Shown piece after piece: positions 11,992-20,416 of a DNA stretch of 22,818 bases. The DNA comes from a virus, in IMG/VR virus record IMGVR_UViG_3300006931_000521, positions 1 through 22,818 of that record. One strand, 5' to 3'. Each line of letters begins with the position of its first letter. Position 1 is the first letter of the stretch. A program made the position numbers and the translations under genes. Under the pieces are notes generated by a model. The model saw only the letters and a list, made by a program, of their open reading frames with translations, ran no database searches and was not told the origin of the DNA.

Positions 11992-12473
11992 GAACGGGTT
12001 TCAAGCGCGCGCCGGTCGAGCCGGTGAAGATCGATCAGGTTTTCCAGTACGGTCCGAACTACCACCGCGGCGGGCGCTTCCTAGTCAAGTCGCGCCTGCC
12101 CGGCGGGCTGTGGCTCTGCCAAGAGCTTCTCGGCGGCGCGCCCGAACGCAAGTACACGACTGACGACATCCTTCACCTGTCCACCCTCACGCAGATCCAG
12201 CCCGGCCAGCTTTGGGAGGATCACTCGCGCCGGGTGTGTACGATCCTGGCACCCCTGTTCGGCTACCACGACGGGTGGAAGTTCAGTCGGGAGGACCTTG
12301 GGGATCTGCCGACGTCGGCGTTCGATCCCACGATCTTGGCATGGACGCTGATCGACGCCTCGGCCGCCAAGGGCGGGACGTGCCCGCTGTGCGGGAGCCG
12401 CGGGGCGCCAAGCTTCAACATGTTCGAGTGCTCGAATTCTTCGTGTCGGAATTACCGGGCGCCGCGCCCCTGA
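11988..12473 (+). CDS. Hypothetical protein with C-terminal zinc ribbon
   Basis: 161 residues, ATG overlapping the ParB stop. The N-terminal part looks like a small beta domain (RGGRFLVKSRLPGGLWLCQELL). The C-terminus carries CPLCGSRGAPSFNMFECSNSSC, a Cys4 zinc ribbon (CxxC-x14-15-CxxxxC). It possibly binds nucleic acid or helps the ParB-like protein. No family recognised. Confidence 0.7.
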   Translation: MRTGFKRAPVEPVKIDQVFQYGPNYHRGGRFLVKSRLPGGLWLCQELLGGAPERKYTTDDILHLSTLTQIQPGQLWEDHSRRVCTILAPLFGYHDGWKFSREDLGDLPTSAFDPTILAWTLIDASAAKGGTCPLCGSRGAPSFNMFECSNSSCRNYRAPRP

Positions 12474-12488
12474 GAAAGGACTTACCCG

Positions 12489-13154
12489 ATGATCCACGTT
12501 GTGGGCCTGTTGGCACGTGCTGGGCACGGAAAGACCACCTTAGCGCGCTACCTCGAAGCGCGATACAAAGTCAAGATCGTATCGCTGGCATCGCCGTTGA
12601 AGAAGATCGCAAAGGCGGTCTTCAGCTTCACCGACGAGCAGCTTTACGGCACCCAGTCACAGAAGGAAGCGATCGATCCTCGCTATGGATTCTCGGCGCG
12701 AATTGCCTTGCAACGTCTCGGAACCGAGGGAATCCGCGAGAACCTCGGCCCGGACGTCTGGTGTGAGTCCCTGCGAAGGCGTGTGCGTGAGGACTTCTTG
12801 CTCACGCCTCCCGCCAACGACATCACGCCGCGGCCAGGCGCCATTTACGCGGTGGATGACGAGCGGTTCCCCAACGAGGCGGAGTTTATCGTCAAGCTGG
12901 ACCAGCGGGACGAGGCGCCGCGCATGGTCGGCCACAACTTCAAGATCGTCTGCACGGACGCGCCGCCGTCCGGTAACGACAACCACCCGAGCGAGGCCGG
13001 GATCGACCTCGTGCCCCCGGAACACCTGAGCGCCACGATCGTCAGCTCTCGGGCCTTGGGGATCGACCACCTGATCGGCCAATTCGAAGAGGCGCTCTCG
13101 GCCCCGAGCCTTTCCGGCCTCCGGAAGGCCCTTAGAGAGAACGGGCGCACCTAG
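12489..13154 (+). CDS. Phage deoxynucleoside monophosphate kinase
   Basis: 221 residues with an AAAGGA ribosome site 8 bases upstream. VVGLLARAGHGKTTLARYL (4-22) is the Walker A loop with G12, G14, K15 and T16. KIVSLASPLKKIAKAVF is the substrate-side segment. IALQRLGTEGIRENLGPDVWCESLRRRV (about 72-99) is the signature of T4 gp1-type dNMP kinases. The later GAIYAVDDERFPNEAEFI is the Walker B/lid region. These enzymes lift dNMPs, including unusual ones in phages with modified bases, to dNDPs for replication. Here it complements the polymerase, MazG-like and HD enzymes of the left operon. Confidence 0.9.
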   Translation: MIHVVGLLARAGHGKTTLARYLEARYKVKIVSLASPLKKIAKAVFSFTDEQLYGTQSQKEAIDPRYGFSARIALQRLGTEGIRENLGPDVWCESLRRRVREDFLLTPPANDITPRPGAIYAVDDERFPNEAEFIVKLDQRDEAPRMVGHNFKIVCTDAPPSGNDNHPSEAGIDLVPPEHLSATIVSSRALGIDHLIGQFEEALSAPSLSGLRKALRENGRT

Positions 13155-13157
13155 CTC

Positions 13158-13415
13158 ATGGGTGAATTCGAGCCGCCTCGTGTCGGACAGTTCCTCCGGG
13201 ACGAGGCGGAGGCGACCCCGGCCGCGCCGCCCGCCCGCCCCGAGTCTCTGCCGCTGGCGCCCGGCGACCCCCTCTGTCCGGCGTGTTGTCACGCACCGGT
13301 TTGCGCTGTGGCGGCCGCGATTCGAGTCCTGGGAGCAGAGGGCCAGATCGTAGTCTCGCGCTGCCCGGCGTTCGAATGCCTGCCCGAGGGCGCCGAGCCA
13401 GAGCCGGTCGGCTAA
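13158..13415 (+). CDS. Small Cys-rich protein
   Basis: 85 residues, ATG 3 bases after the kinase stop. After an acidic/Pro-rich start, CPACCHAPVCAVAAAIRVLGAEGQIVVSRCPAFEC (about 40-74) holds six Cys and a His in a likely zinc-binding fold. The TAA overlaps the stop of the convergent minus-strand gene. Function unknown. Confidence 0.65.
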   Translation: MGEFEPPRVGQFLRDEAEATPAAPPARPESLPLAPGDPLCPACCHAPVCAVAAAIRVLGAEGQIVVSRCPAFECLPEGAEPEPVG

Positions 13416-13915
13416 GGCTGCCCGTGCGTACAAAGAGGGTCGAGCATGTGCTCGCAGTAGCACGCCGATCCCTCTTCATCCGGCTCGAAGGCGTCGAGCG
13501 GCAGCGTCACGACCTCGCCGGCCCGGACCTCGGCGATGCCCCTCTGCAAAGCGGCTAGCGACTCGTCCGAAATCTCGCGCTCGTGCTGCGGAAGGTCGGT
13601 CCGATCCGCGAGAGGGAAGCTCGGCTCCAGGAGCCCGTCCGGATCCGTCGACGCGGCGGACTCGCGTCGCTTGTAGGCCTCCACGGCGTGCGTGGCGATC
13701 GAGGCCGCGCTCGCGGCGTTGCCGGCGGCCTTGGCCGCCTCGGCCTCGTGGAGCCGCTCGGCCGCCTTGTGAAAGAAATACTCGAAGCCGAGATCGATCA
13801 GAAGCTCGGCCGCCTTCGCCCCTAGCGTGAGGCCGGGGATCCCGAGCAGCTTCGCGCAATTCAGCACGGCGTCGATGACGCCCTGCGCGTCGTGCGGTAG
13901 GTCGTGCTCGGACAT
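13412..13915 (-). CDS. Hypothetical protein at the end of the late operon
   Basis: 167 residues from the ATG at 13915, with GAGG 6 bases upstream; a farther upstream start would add Arg/Pro-rich residues. An N-terminal amphipathic or hydrophobic part (VIDAVLNCAKLLGIPGLTLGAKAAELLIDLGFEYFFHKAAERLHEAEAAKAAG) precedes a Ser/Asp-rich middle and a Cys-containing end (CYCEHMLDPLC). It follows the holin-like gene by 7 bases, so it may assist lysis or be an unrelated last gene. No family recognised. Confidence 0.65.
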   Translation of the reverse strand: MSEHDLPHDAQGVIDAVLNCAKLLGIPGLTLGAKAAELLIDLGFEYFFHKAAERLHEAEAAKAAGNAASAASIATHAVEAYKRRESAASTDPDGLLEPSFPLADRTDLPQHEREISDESLAALQRGIAEVRAGEVVTLPLDAFEPDEEGSACYCEHMLDPLCTHGQP

Positions 13916-13922
13916 CGGGGCC

Positions 13923-14204
13923 TCAGACGCCGCGGGTATCGGCGAGCGCGGCCTTGGCCGCCGCCGCATCGGTCACGGCGTTCGCGGTGGATTTGCCGTG
14001 GGTGTAGCGGGCGACCAGGAGGGCGGCGACCGTCAGCCATTTTGCCCAGCGTGAGCCGGGCGGGATGACGGAGTCCAACTGGCCGGTCGCATACACGGCG
14101 AAGAAGCCGATCAGCAACGTCAACAGCCCGGCCAGCCAGAGGCGAAACCGCACGGCCACGACCTCCATCGCATCGAGAACTTCTTTGACCTTCGCGGAAA
14201 GCAT
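13923..14204 (-). CDS. Holin-like small membrane protein
   Basis: 93 residues with two membrane spans, about 22-40 (LWLAGLLTLLIGFFAVYAT) and 54-67, joined by a short loop (GQLDSVIPPGSRW), and a charged Ala-rich tail. Size and topology fit class II or similar holins that time lysis by opening the inner membrane. It lies in the same cassette as the endolysin. Its ATG is preceded not by a ribosome site but by TGTTAAGCTCT, as for the 8624 gene, hinting that it has its own promoter. Holin assignment rests on topology and context only. Confidence 0.68.
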   Translation of the reverse strand: MLSAKVKEVLDAMEVVAVRFRLWLAGLLTLLIGFFAVYATGQLDSVIPPGSRWAKWLTVAALLVARYTHGKSTANAVTDAAAAKAALADTRGV

Positions 14205-14209
14205 AGCTA

Positions 14210-14220
14210 AGAGCTTAACA
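14210..14220 (-). promoter_or_regulatory. TGTTAAGCTCT motif just upstream of the holin-like gene
   Basis: Minus-strand copy of the 11-mer found at 8608-8618, at the identical -16 to -6 position from its ATG (14204). The wider stretch TTAAGCTCTTAG is a near-palindrome similar to CTAAGCGCTTAG at 1872. Confidence 0.55.
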
Positions 14221-14235
14221 CGACCCGCGCGACCG

Positions 14236-14712
14236 CTATTGTGAAACGCGACCGCCTCGAAGCGGGATCACGTCCGGATCCGTGAATTCGCAAGTCCACG
14301 TTTGCGGGGAGCCCTTCTTGACCCGGCAGTTTGCGCCCGAACGGATGGCCGTCGCGTTGCGCCGGATCGTGGCTTCCAGATCCGAAATTCGACTGTCCAT
14401 CTCCGAGCGAACGTCCCGCACGTAGGCCACGCCGTCACCCTTGAGCGCCTTCTCGGCGTCCACGTGGATCGTGCTGTTGGCGAGGTGCCCGCTCACCTGA
14501 TGAATGTAGAGCCCCGTCGCGATCGCGATGCTGGCCAGCCCGCCGAACAGAGCGAGCACGACCGGCAACGGCACATGCATGTTGAGGATCGAGACGCCGC
14601 GCGCCTTCTCTTCGAGGCGCGCCTTGCGCTCGGCCGCTAGCTCATCGGATATCCCGCGTAGATGCGCGGAAAGATCCGAGATCGATAGCTCCAGCTCGCC
14701 GGTCTGAGACAT
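14236..14712 (-). CDS. Coiled-coil single-span membrane protein of the lysis cassette
   Basis: 158 residues. An N-terminal charged helix (about 8-38, ISDLSAHLRGISDELAAERKARLEEKA) is followed by one membrane span (about 48-70) and a C-terminal domain with a second coiled coil (RSEMDSRISDLEATIRRN) and two Cys (129 and 141). With its N-terminus inside, the C-terminal domain would lie in the periplasm. It begins 3 bases after the endolysin stop. It could be a second holin, an anti-holin or a spanin-like protein; topology alone does not decide. Confidence 0.65.
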   Translation of the reverse strand: MSQTGELELSISDLSAHLRGISDELAAERKARLEEKARGVSILNMHVPLPVVLALFGGLASIAIATGLYIHQVSGHLANSTIHVDAEKALKGDGVAYVRDVRSEMDSRISDLEATIRRNATAIRSGANCRVKKGSPQTWTCEFTDPDVIPLRGGRVSQ

Positions 14713-14715
14713 AGC

Positions 14716-15285
14716 TTAGTTGACCCGTCGCTCTATGCTGGCTTGGGTGAAGAGGGCCGCCACGGCGTCGTTTCGGGCCTCGCTGCTTTCGGAGCGATGG
14801 CTCTCTACGGCGGCGACCGCCCAATCCTTCGCGCGGACCGCCTTGACGAACTTCGGGAAATGGGCCTTCAGATTGCCGGCGCCGACCTGGAAAATCACGT
14901 CCAGACATCCGAGCTTCGCGGCGTCCGGGAACGAATCGAAGTCCGGGAAGAGCTTACGGAGCTGCCCTTCGAACTCGGCGACGGAGGCCTCAAATAGCGC
15001 GACGATCGCCTCCTCCGAAAGGCGGCACGTGCTGAGGTGCGAATAGGCGTCGGCACGCAGGCCGCCCGTCGCGCCGGCCACGCGCTTGTAGTCGGCCGTG
15101 ATCTCGGCGACGGTCGCTGGGCGATCGCCGATCGTGAACGGAAGGGCGAGCGCCTGACTAAGGGTAACGGCCTTGCCGATGCCTACGGTTACCCTCGGAG
15201 GTGAGGCGGTATCGAGGTAGAGGAAGGGCTTCTTACCCTCGTGAGCGATCGTGCGCTCGCGAAGATCCGTCAGATCGAGGCTCAC
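14716..15285 (-). CDS. Endolysin, T4-lysozyme-like muramidase
   Basis: 189 residues, GTG start overlapping the upstream stop (GTGA). The N-terminal catalytic segment reads AHEGKKPFLYLDTASPPRVTVGIGKAV, with E16, D25 and T33 matching the Glu-Asp-Thr triad of GH24 lysozymes (spacing 9 then 8, slightly longer than T4). The rest is helical, including DAAKLGCLDVIFQVGAGNLKAHFPKFVKAV, as expected of the alpha lobe. No signal peptide, so it needs a holin. It cleaves peptidoglycan glycan strands at lysis. Confidence 0.9.
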   Translation of the reverse strand: MSLDLTDLRERTIAHEGKKPFLYLDTASPPRVTVGIGKAVTLSQALALPFTIGDRPATVAEITADYKRVAGATGGLRADAYSHLSTCRLSEEAIVALFEASVAEFEGQLRKLFPDFDSFPDAAKLGCLDVIFQVGAGNLKAHFPKFVKAVRAKDWAVAAVESHRSESSEARNDAVAALFTQASIERRVN

Positions 15286-15869
15286 CTTTTGCTGCCCTTC
15301 TTGCGCTCCTCGACCTTCGGCGCGGGCACGACACTCGCGTCTGCCGGCGCGGCCCCGGCCGCGCCCCGTGGCGCTCGGCTCCTCCCGTGGAAAGGAATTC
15401 GGGTCTTTCGCTCAGCGGCCATCTGGGCCGCTTCGTTCGGAGTACGCTCAGCCTCGCGCAGCGGTCTAGGACGTGGGCCTCCTGCCGTGATGGGCGGCAA
15501 CCCCGGGATCGTCCCCACAGGGCCGCTCAGTTCTCCGATCTGGGCCGGGACCCGCGTGTCTTTTCGAATCGCCTCGGCCGTCGCCGGATGGAGCTGACCC
15601 TTTCCTTTGAGATGCTGCGCCAGCGCGTTGACCTTCTTGCGGTGGTGCGCCAACTCTTCCGGAGCCGAGTCGAACGTCTGATTGAGCGCCTCGACGGCAC
15701 CGCACTGAACGCAGGCCGGCAAGACAATCAGGTTCGGATCGGAAACCAGATCCCCATCATGGTGCCCAAGCACCAGAAGCGCGCGCGGAACGGAGGCCGT
15801 GCCGCCGCAGTTGGCGCACTGCTGAATCACTGCCGCGATCGGGGAATCGATTATGTCGAGAATGGGCAT
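15282..15869 (-). CDS. Zinc-ribbon protein between fibre and endolysin genes
   Basis: 195 residues with AGAGGG upstream of the ATG. CANCGG near residue 18 and CVQCG near 53 form a likely Cys4 zinc site in a folded N-terminal third. The middle is helical (APEELAHHRKKVNALAQHLKGKG) and the C-terminal third is disordered, Pro/Ala/Arg-rich and ends in KKGSKR. It is in the late operon, so it is perhaps a minor structural or assembly protein. No family recognised. Confidence 0.72.
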   Translation of the reverse strand: MPILDIIDSPIAAVIQQCANCGGTASVPRALLVLGHHDGDLVSDPNLIVLPACVQCGAVEALNQTFDSAPEELAHHRKKVNALAQHLKGKGQLHPATAEAIRKDTRVPAQIGELSGPVGTIPGLPPITAGGPRPRPLREAERTPNEAAQMAAERKTRIPFHGRSRAPRGAAGAAPADASVVPAPKVEERKKGSKR

Positions 15870-15890
15870 TGAGCTTTCCCTCTTTTGGGC

Positions 15891-17189
15891 TTACTGCGTG
15901 GCGGTGTAGAAGCGGCGTGCCGTGAACGCGGCCGCCGACGAAGCGGTCACGACGAGATCGAACCCGTCGGTGCGCAGGTTCGTGGTCGACACGGAGCTGA
16001 CATTTGTTTCGGAGCCTCCGCTCACCGTCGTCACAGACGACGGTGTAGACGTAAAGCGACGCGGGAATTGACCGGAGGTGATCGCGCTCGTGGCCGCATT
16101 CCCGGATCCCATACCCAAGGAAACGTAGCCTGTCTGCACACCGTTGCCGCGCATGTTGCCCGAGAAATCACCGAACGAGAATTGACGTTGTGCGGTCGAG
16201 TTCGTCAATTCCTGATAGGTGTCCCATCCAGAGTTAGAGATATTTGCATCGCTCCACGTGCCGGCGGTTGTGTCAAACCGCATCTCGAAAGTGAAACCGT
16301 TAGTCCTGCACGTGAATCGCGTCGCCTGAAGAGTGGTTGTATCGGGCGCCCACGAAAGCGTTTCTGGATCCCACTGCGCATTGGCGGTGATTTCCAGCCC
16401 ATATTGGGATTGAAAAAACCTCGTCTTGTAGACGTTGCTTTCGATCTCCCAGAGAAGCCGACGCTGGAGAAGCGCGCCGGAAGGCAGCGGGTAGCCGGCG
16501 CCGGAGGGCGAATAGCGAAAGGAAGGCTGGACCCGGGCGTAGGAGATCGCCGAAGGGTCCAGCACGTTGCCCTCGTCTCCGTCCGTGTACAGCACGTCCG
16601 CCAAGATCACGGCGTCCGACGGCAGGGACGGATAGCTCAACGGGTCCCCTATGGTCGCAACGGGACCGGCAACCACATAGAACGAATTCAAGCTCAGTCC
16701 GGCGTTATCGATCTGATAACCTCCGTCGGTAGCCTGATTGGTAGCAACGTCGGTATCGTTGGCGTAAGTGACGCCGTTTGCGTTCCACGAATCGGTGATC
16801 GAGGTGTAGACGGTGTTCCCCAGGTCATCGACCTCGGGGTCCGATAGGGTCCGGCCATAGCGGACCGCGATCGTAACCCAGCGATAGTTGCCGGAGCCTG
16901 GCGAGGTGCTTACCGACGCTGAATCGACACTGATGTAGCCGCCCGTGGTGCCTGGGGTGCCGGTGTCGCGTATGATGATTCGCTCTCCAGACGGACCGAT
17001 CACGATGCCCGGGGATACGGCAAAGCTGTTGGAGTCACCCGCGTAGGCGGAGACGTTGGCGCCGGAAACGAGGCCCGTCGAGAAGCCGTCGAGGGCGCGG
17101 CTACGGAGATCGGCTTCCACATTGTCGAAAGCCCCGTCGACTTGCGCCTCGTCCAGGACCTCGCCGAAAAACCAGTTTCGTTTGTTCAT
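15891..17189 (-). CDS. Tail fibre or baseplate-attached receptor-binding protein
   Basis: 432 residues. The N-terminal segment KRNWFFGEVLDEAQVDGAFDNVEADLRSRALDGF...GLVSGANVS...VSPGIVIGPSGERI is typical of phage fibre N-termini that dock on the baseplate. The rest is Ser/Thr/Gly/Asn-rich beta structure with a terminal strand FDLVVTASSAAAFTARRFYTATQ. It directly follows the tail protein I gene, the usual fibre position. It probably trimerises and contacts the host surface. The receptor is unknown. Confidence 0.8.
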   Translation of the reverse strand: MNKRNWFFGEVLDEAQVDGAFDNVEADLRSRALDGFSTGLVSGANVSAYAGDSNSFAVSPGIVIGPSGERIIIRDTGTPGTTGGYISVDSASVSTSPGSGNYRWVTIAVRYGRTLSDPEVDDLGNTVYTSITDSWNANGVTYANDTDVATNQATDGGYQIDNAGLSLNSFYVVAGPVATIGDPLSYPSLPSDAVILADVLYTDGDEGNVLDPSAISYARVQPSFRYSPSGAGYPLPSGALLQRRLLWEIESNVYKTRFFQSQYGLEITANAQWDPETLSWAPDTTTLQATRFTCRTNGFTFEMRFDTTAGTWSDANISNSGWDTYQELTNSTAQRQFSFGDFSGNMRGNGVQTGYVSLGMGSGNAATSAITSGQFPRRFTSTPSSVTTVSGGSETNVSSVSTTNLRTDGFDLVVTASSAAAFTARRFYTATQ

Positions 17190-17215
17190 TTGGTTTCAGC
17201 CCCTAAGGATACCAT

Positions 17216-18784
17216 TTACGCCGCGGTCGCATGGACCTCGGCCGACATAAAGCCTTCCGAGTCGCCGATTACCGGCGTTACGATGTAATATTTCGTGGTT
17301 CCGGACTCCTGCTCGTCGTCGTAACTGGTGAAGTCGGAAGAGATCTCGATCGGAGACGCGGCATTGTCGGCTTGTGGGCTTCTCGTGGCGGCCGCCGACG
17401 AACGATAAATCCGGTAGGAAGTCGCGTCGGCAACCGCGCCCCACGACAGGGAAATTTTTCTAATTCCGCCGGTGGCCGTAACGACAGGCTTTGTTAACGC
17501 GTTGGTGACCTCATTGGCTAGTAGCCCGACGGTTCCGTGCGCGGTGTTCAGACCTACGCCGTTCCAGTAACGCGTCCCGGGGGTAGGATACGCGGAAGAA
17601 AAAATTACGTTCCCGGAGATGCTGGCTCCGGGCTGGGAGGTCTCCGCCGTGAATTGATTAACCCCTGCGCGCTCGCCCTCCAAAAATTCATAGTCGGTCG
17701 CCACGCCCGAGATCAAGCGCATTACGAGACTCACGGTACCCGCGCCGAGGTCGTCGATACCGGTCCGAATGGTTGGAACTGGTCCGGTCTCCCTTGTCAC
17801 CCCGGTCGCGGTCCGGATCAAGTTAGCCGGCTTCATGACCGCCAGAATGCGATCAATCTGATCGCGCTGCGTCGGGGTAAGCGGCCCCCCGGCGGCCGGT
17901 GCTGGAGAGGTCTGCCCGGCATCCGTCTGTGAGCGCACCGATGTGCCGGCCTTCACGACGAAGCGCCGCACGCGACGAGATCCTAGGCGAAACGGCACGT
18001 GCGGAGGGATCAGTGAACTTGAGCCGGCGCTGAGCGCGCCGTGATATGACCCGCCGGATCCGTTGAGGCGGCTTCCAAGGCCGCCGTCGAGGGACAGGAA
18101 CTCGCTCGGCATGCCGAGGAAGAACCGGATGGCGGTCTGCACGCCGAGCGCGGTGCCCTTCAGCTTGTAAAGCTCGACCAGCGAGCCCGCCAGTCGGCGC
18201 TTCTCGGTGACCGTCAGAGGTCGCAAGAAGTCGAACGGATTGCCCAGATCCTGCAACATCAGGTCGAGAAAATTCTCGGGTGCGAGATCGCAATCGAGAA
18301 TCTCGATCCACCGATCGACGTCGTTGACCAGCAAATTTAGCGGCTCTTGAATGCACGAGATGAAATTCGCTAGCTCCCCGTCGGCATCGTCCTTCTTGTT
18401 GATCGCCGGGATGTGATTCCAAAGGGAGAAGTCGCGCTCCGGAGGAAAGTCTAAGGTCTTCGAGGCGAACGGAACGAGGTTGACCACCCCGTCATTCGCG
18501 ATCCCCGTCATGCCGACGACCTTGATCGAATAGACCACGCCGGGCGTAAGCTCTTGGTCGAACACGACCGTGACGCCGGCCCAGCCCGTGCCGGAGCTGA
18601 CGTAGCCCGTAACGGTCTGCGGGCCGGGCTCGTAGGCTGGCGCCGAGGAGGCGAGCGCGGACCACTCCGCGCTGAGCGGCGTAACCAGATCCGCCGAGTC
18701 GGCGGCGGACCCGCCGAAACCGAAGAGCACCCGCACGGTCGACAGGTCCAGCGCCGTGGCGCTGAGGAGGTACGAGGCGGACAT
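17216..18784 (-). CDS. Tail protein I-type baseplate protein with C-terminal fibronectin III-like domain
   Basis: 522 residues, ATG directly after the baseplate J stop. The N-terminus (1-110) is an added beta domain. Residues about 125-225 hold the core: PAINKKDDADGELANFISCIQEPLN ... FLRPLTVTEKRRLAGSLVELYKLKGTALGVQTAIRFFLG, the tail protein I / TIGR02242-type signature seen in P2-like phages and extracellular contractile injection systems. The C-terminal approximately 90 residues (ISLSWGAVADATSYRIYRS...) are a fibronectin III-like module. It bridges baseplate wedge and fibres. Confidence 0.85.
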   Translation of the reverse strand: MSASYLLSATALDLSTVRVLFGFGGSAADSADLVTPLSAEWSALASSAPAYEPGPQTVTGYVSSGTGWAGVTVVFDQELTPGVVYSIKVVGMTGIANDGVVNLVPFASKTLDFPPERDFSLWNHIPAINKKDDADGELANFISCIQEPLNLLVNDVDRWIEILDCDLAPENFLDLMLQDLGNPFDFLRPLTVTEKRRLAGSLVELYKLKGTALGVQTAIRFFLGMPSEFLSLDGGLGSRLNGSGGSYHGALSAGSSSLIPPHVPFRLGSRRVRRFVVKAGTSVRSQTDAGQTSPAPAAGGPLTPTQRDQIDRILAVMKPANLIRTATGVTRETGPVPTIRTGIDDLGAGTVSLVMRLISGVATDYEFLEGERAGVNQFTAETSQPGASISGNVIFSSAYPTPGTRYWNGVGLNTAHGTVGLLANEVTNALTKPVVTATGGIRKISLSWGAVADATSYRIYRSSAAATRSPQADNAASPIEISSDFTSYDDEQESGTTKYYIVTPVIGDSEGFMSAEVHATAA

Positions 18785-20401
18785 TTAGAGATTGTCCCCG
18801 GTGTCTCCGTTGCGGATGGCGATGTAATCCAGCCGAGGAAAGTCGCGGTCTTGGAGGGGGACATCCGCTCGGACGTTGGTCTGTACGGACGTCCACGTTC
18901 CGCCGTCCGCGATGTCGATCTTGCGCGTGGCCGAGATCAGAAGCTCGTCGAAGCCGGCGGCGATGCGGCGAACCCCGGGCGTGTCGCGCACGACGTTTTC
19001 GATATCCGAGACGGCTAGGTATCCGGCCGTCGGGTTGGAAGCCGCGCTCTCCTGCTTCAGGTAAAACCCAAAGTTGATCTTCGGGTTAGGGGCTCCGACC
19101 TCCACGCCGAGATCCTCGGCCAGGTCCGCGTCGCTGACCGTCGTCGCGAAGAACGCCAGCATCCGCCGTCGAATTTCGGCGGCAATCGTGGCCGGATCAA
19201 CGCCCTTGTTGAAGTAGACGATCACGAAGATCGACAGGTCAACGTACACGGCGCGCGAGGTGCGGACTCGGAACGTCAGCGGCGCCGGAAACGCCGGACG
19301 GGCCTGCGAATCGCCAACGAAGACGCGGCGAACTTCGTCTAGCTTCGCCGTGGAAGGATAGCCCGGCGGATACCCGGTTGGCACGCAGTAGAGCACGCCG
19401 GAGTTGTCGGCGATTCCGACCGGATCCTGTTCGTGCGTCAACATGAGAGAGCGAGAGATGCCGCTCACCTCGTTGGCGTGGATCTCGAAATCCTCGCGCG
19501 CGACCGAGGTGCGCGGGGCGCGGATGGACAGCGGGGCGTTGACCTTGATCGCGGCCGCGGTTTCGCGGTCGGCGCCGCCGGACGCGGCCGACGGGTTGGT
19601 AACGATCAGGGTGACCGTGTTCGAATCGACGTCAAGGATCGTTCCGTCGACCTTCGTGATTTGGCCGGCGTCGACGTTCCCGGCGACCCCGCCGCCCGTC
19701 TTATACGTGATCGTGACGTTGGTGGTGGGGGCCCGCCCGGACACGCCGTCGCCGAAACGCACGGTGGCCCGATCGTTGTTGTCGACCGAGACGGAGAAGT
19801 GCCGATCCGTGGCGCTGGAGAAAAGGAAATTGTCCACCTCGGCGTATCCGGCGCCGTCGTCGACGGAGACGACCGAAAGGAACGGAACGACTCCGAGCAC
19901 CACGGACTGATTCGGCAGGCCCGTGCCCGCATAGACCTTCGTCTCAGTCGTGCTGTTCTCCGCGGTCGCCGTTCCGCTCGGGGTGCCGGTCGTGAGCGTC
20001 AGCGGCGCGAGGAGCTGGAAGGGCAGATCGCCCGTCTTGGTGCGAATGATCTGGCCGGCCGGGATTACGCACGTCGCGGCAAGCGTCCCGTCGACCGAGA
20101 TGTTGAGATCCGCTTGCGCGGCAGACGCGCCCTCAGGCGCGTACCCGAGGAGCTTGACGAGGGCGAGAAGGTTCCGCCGCTGCTGGGCGGTGACGATCCG
20201 GGACTCGGCCGCGTTGTTGTCCTGATAGTAGGCGAGCGCGTCGCCGGTCCAGCACCACATTTCGGCGAGCAGCGTCCCAAAATTGGCCGTGTTGAAGTCC
20301 GTCCAGGTCGGGAAAACCGACTTGAGCAAAGCGATCAACCGCACGCGAAGGCTATCGAAATCCTTTGCGGTGTAGTCAGAATTACGCGGTAGGATGGCCA
20401 C
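18785..20401 (-). CDS. Baseplate J-like protein (gp6/gp47 type)
   Basis: 538 residues, GTG start. The N-terminus DYTAKDFDSLRVRLIALLKSVFPTWTDFNTANFGTLLAEMWCWTGDALAYYQDNNAAESRIVTAQQRRNLLALVKLLGY is a near-diagnostic baseplate J/T4 gp6-like signature. The central part repeats beta modules and the C-terminal region has the usual VSDIENVVRDTPGVRRI segment. It forms the baseplate wedge with the gp25-like and tail I proteins encoded on either side. Confidence 0.93.
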   Translation of the reverse strand: MAILPRNSDYTAKDFDSLRVRLIALLKSVFPTWTDFNTANFGTLLAEMWCWTGDALAYYQDNNAAESRIVTAQQRRNLLALVKLLGYAPEGASAAQADLNISVDGTLAATCVIPAGQIIRTKTGDLPFQLLAPLTLTTGTPSGTATAENSTTETKVYAGTGLPNQSVVLGVVPFLSVVSVDDGAGYAEVDNFLFSSATDRHFSVSVDNNDRATVRFGDGVSGRAPTTNVTITYKTGGGVAGNVDAGQITKVDGTILDVDSNTVTLIVTNPSAASGGADRETAAAIKVNAPLSIRAPRTSVAREDFEIHANEVSGISRSLMLTHEQDPVGIADNSGVLYCVPTGYPPGYPSTAKLDEVRRVFVGDSQARPAFPAPLTFRVRTSRAVYVDLSIFVIVYFNKGVDPATIAAEIRRRMLAFFATTVSDADLAEDLGVEVGAPNPKINFGFYLKQESAASNPTAGYLAVSDIENVVRDTPGVRRIAAGFDELLISATRKIDIADGGTWTSVQTNVRADVPLQDRDFPRLDYIAIRNGDTGDNL

Positions 20402-20416
20402 GGTCTTAAGTGTACC

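Noticed and set aside
12657-13463. Long minus-strand frame opposite the dNMP kinase
   Set aside because: Composition is Arg-rich and motif-free, while the plus frame has Walker A and the dNMP kinase signature.
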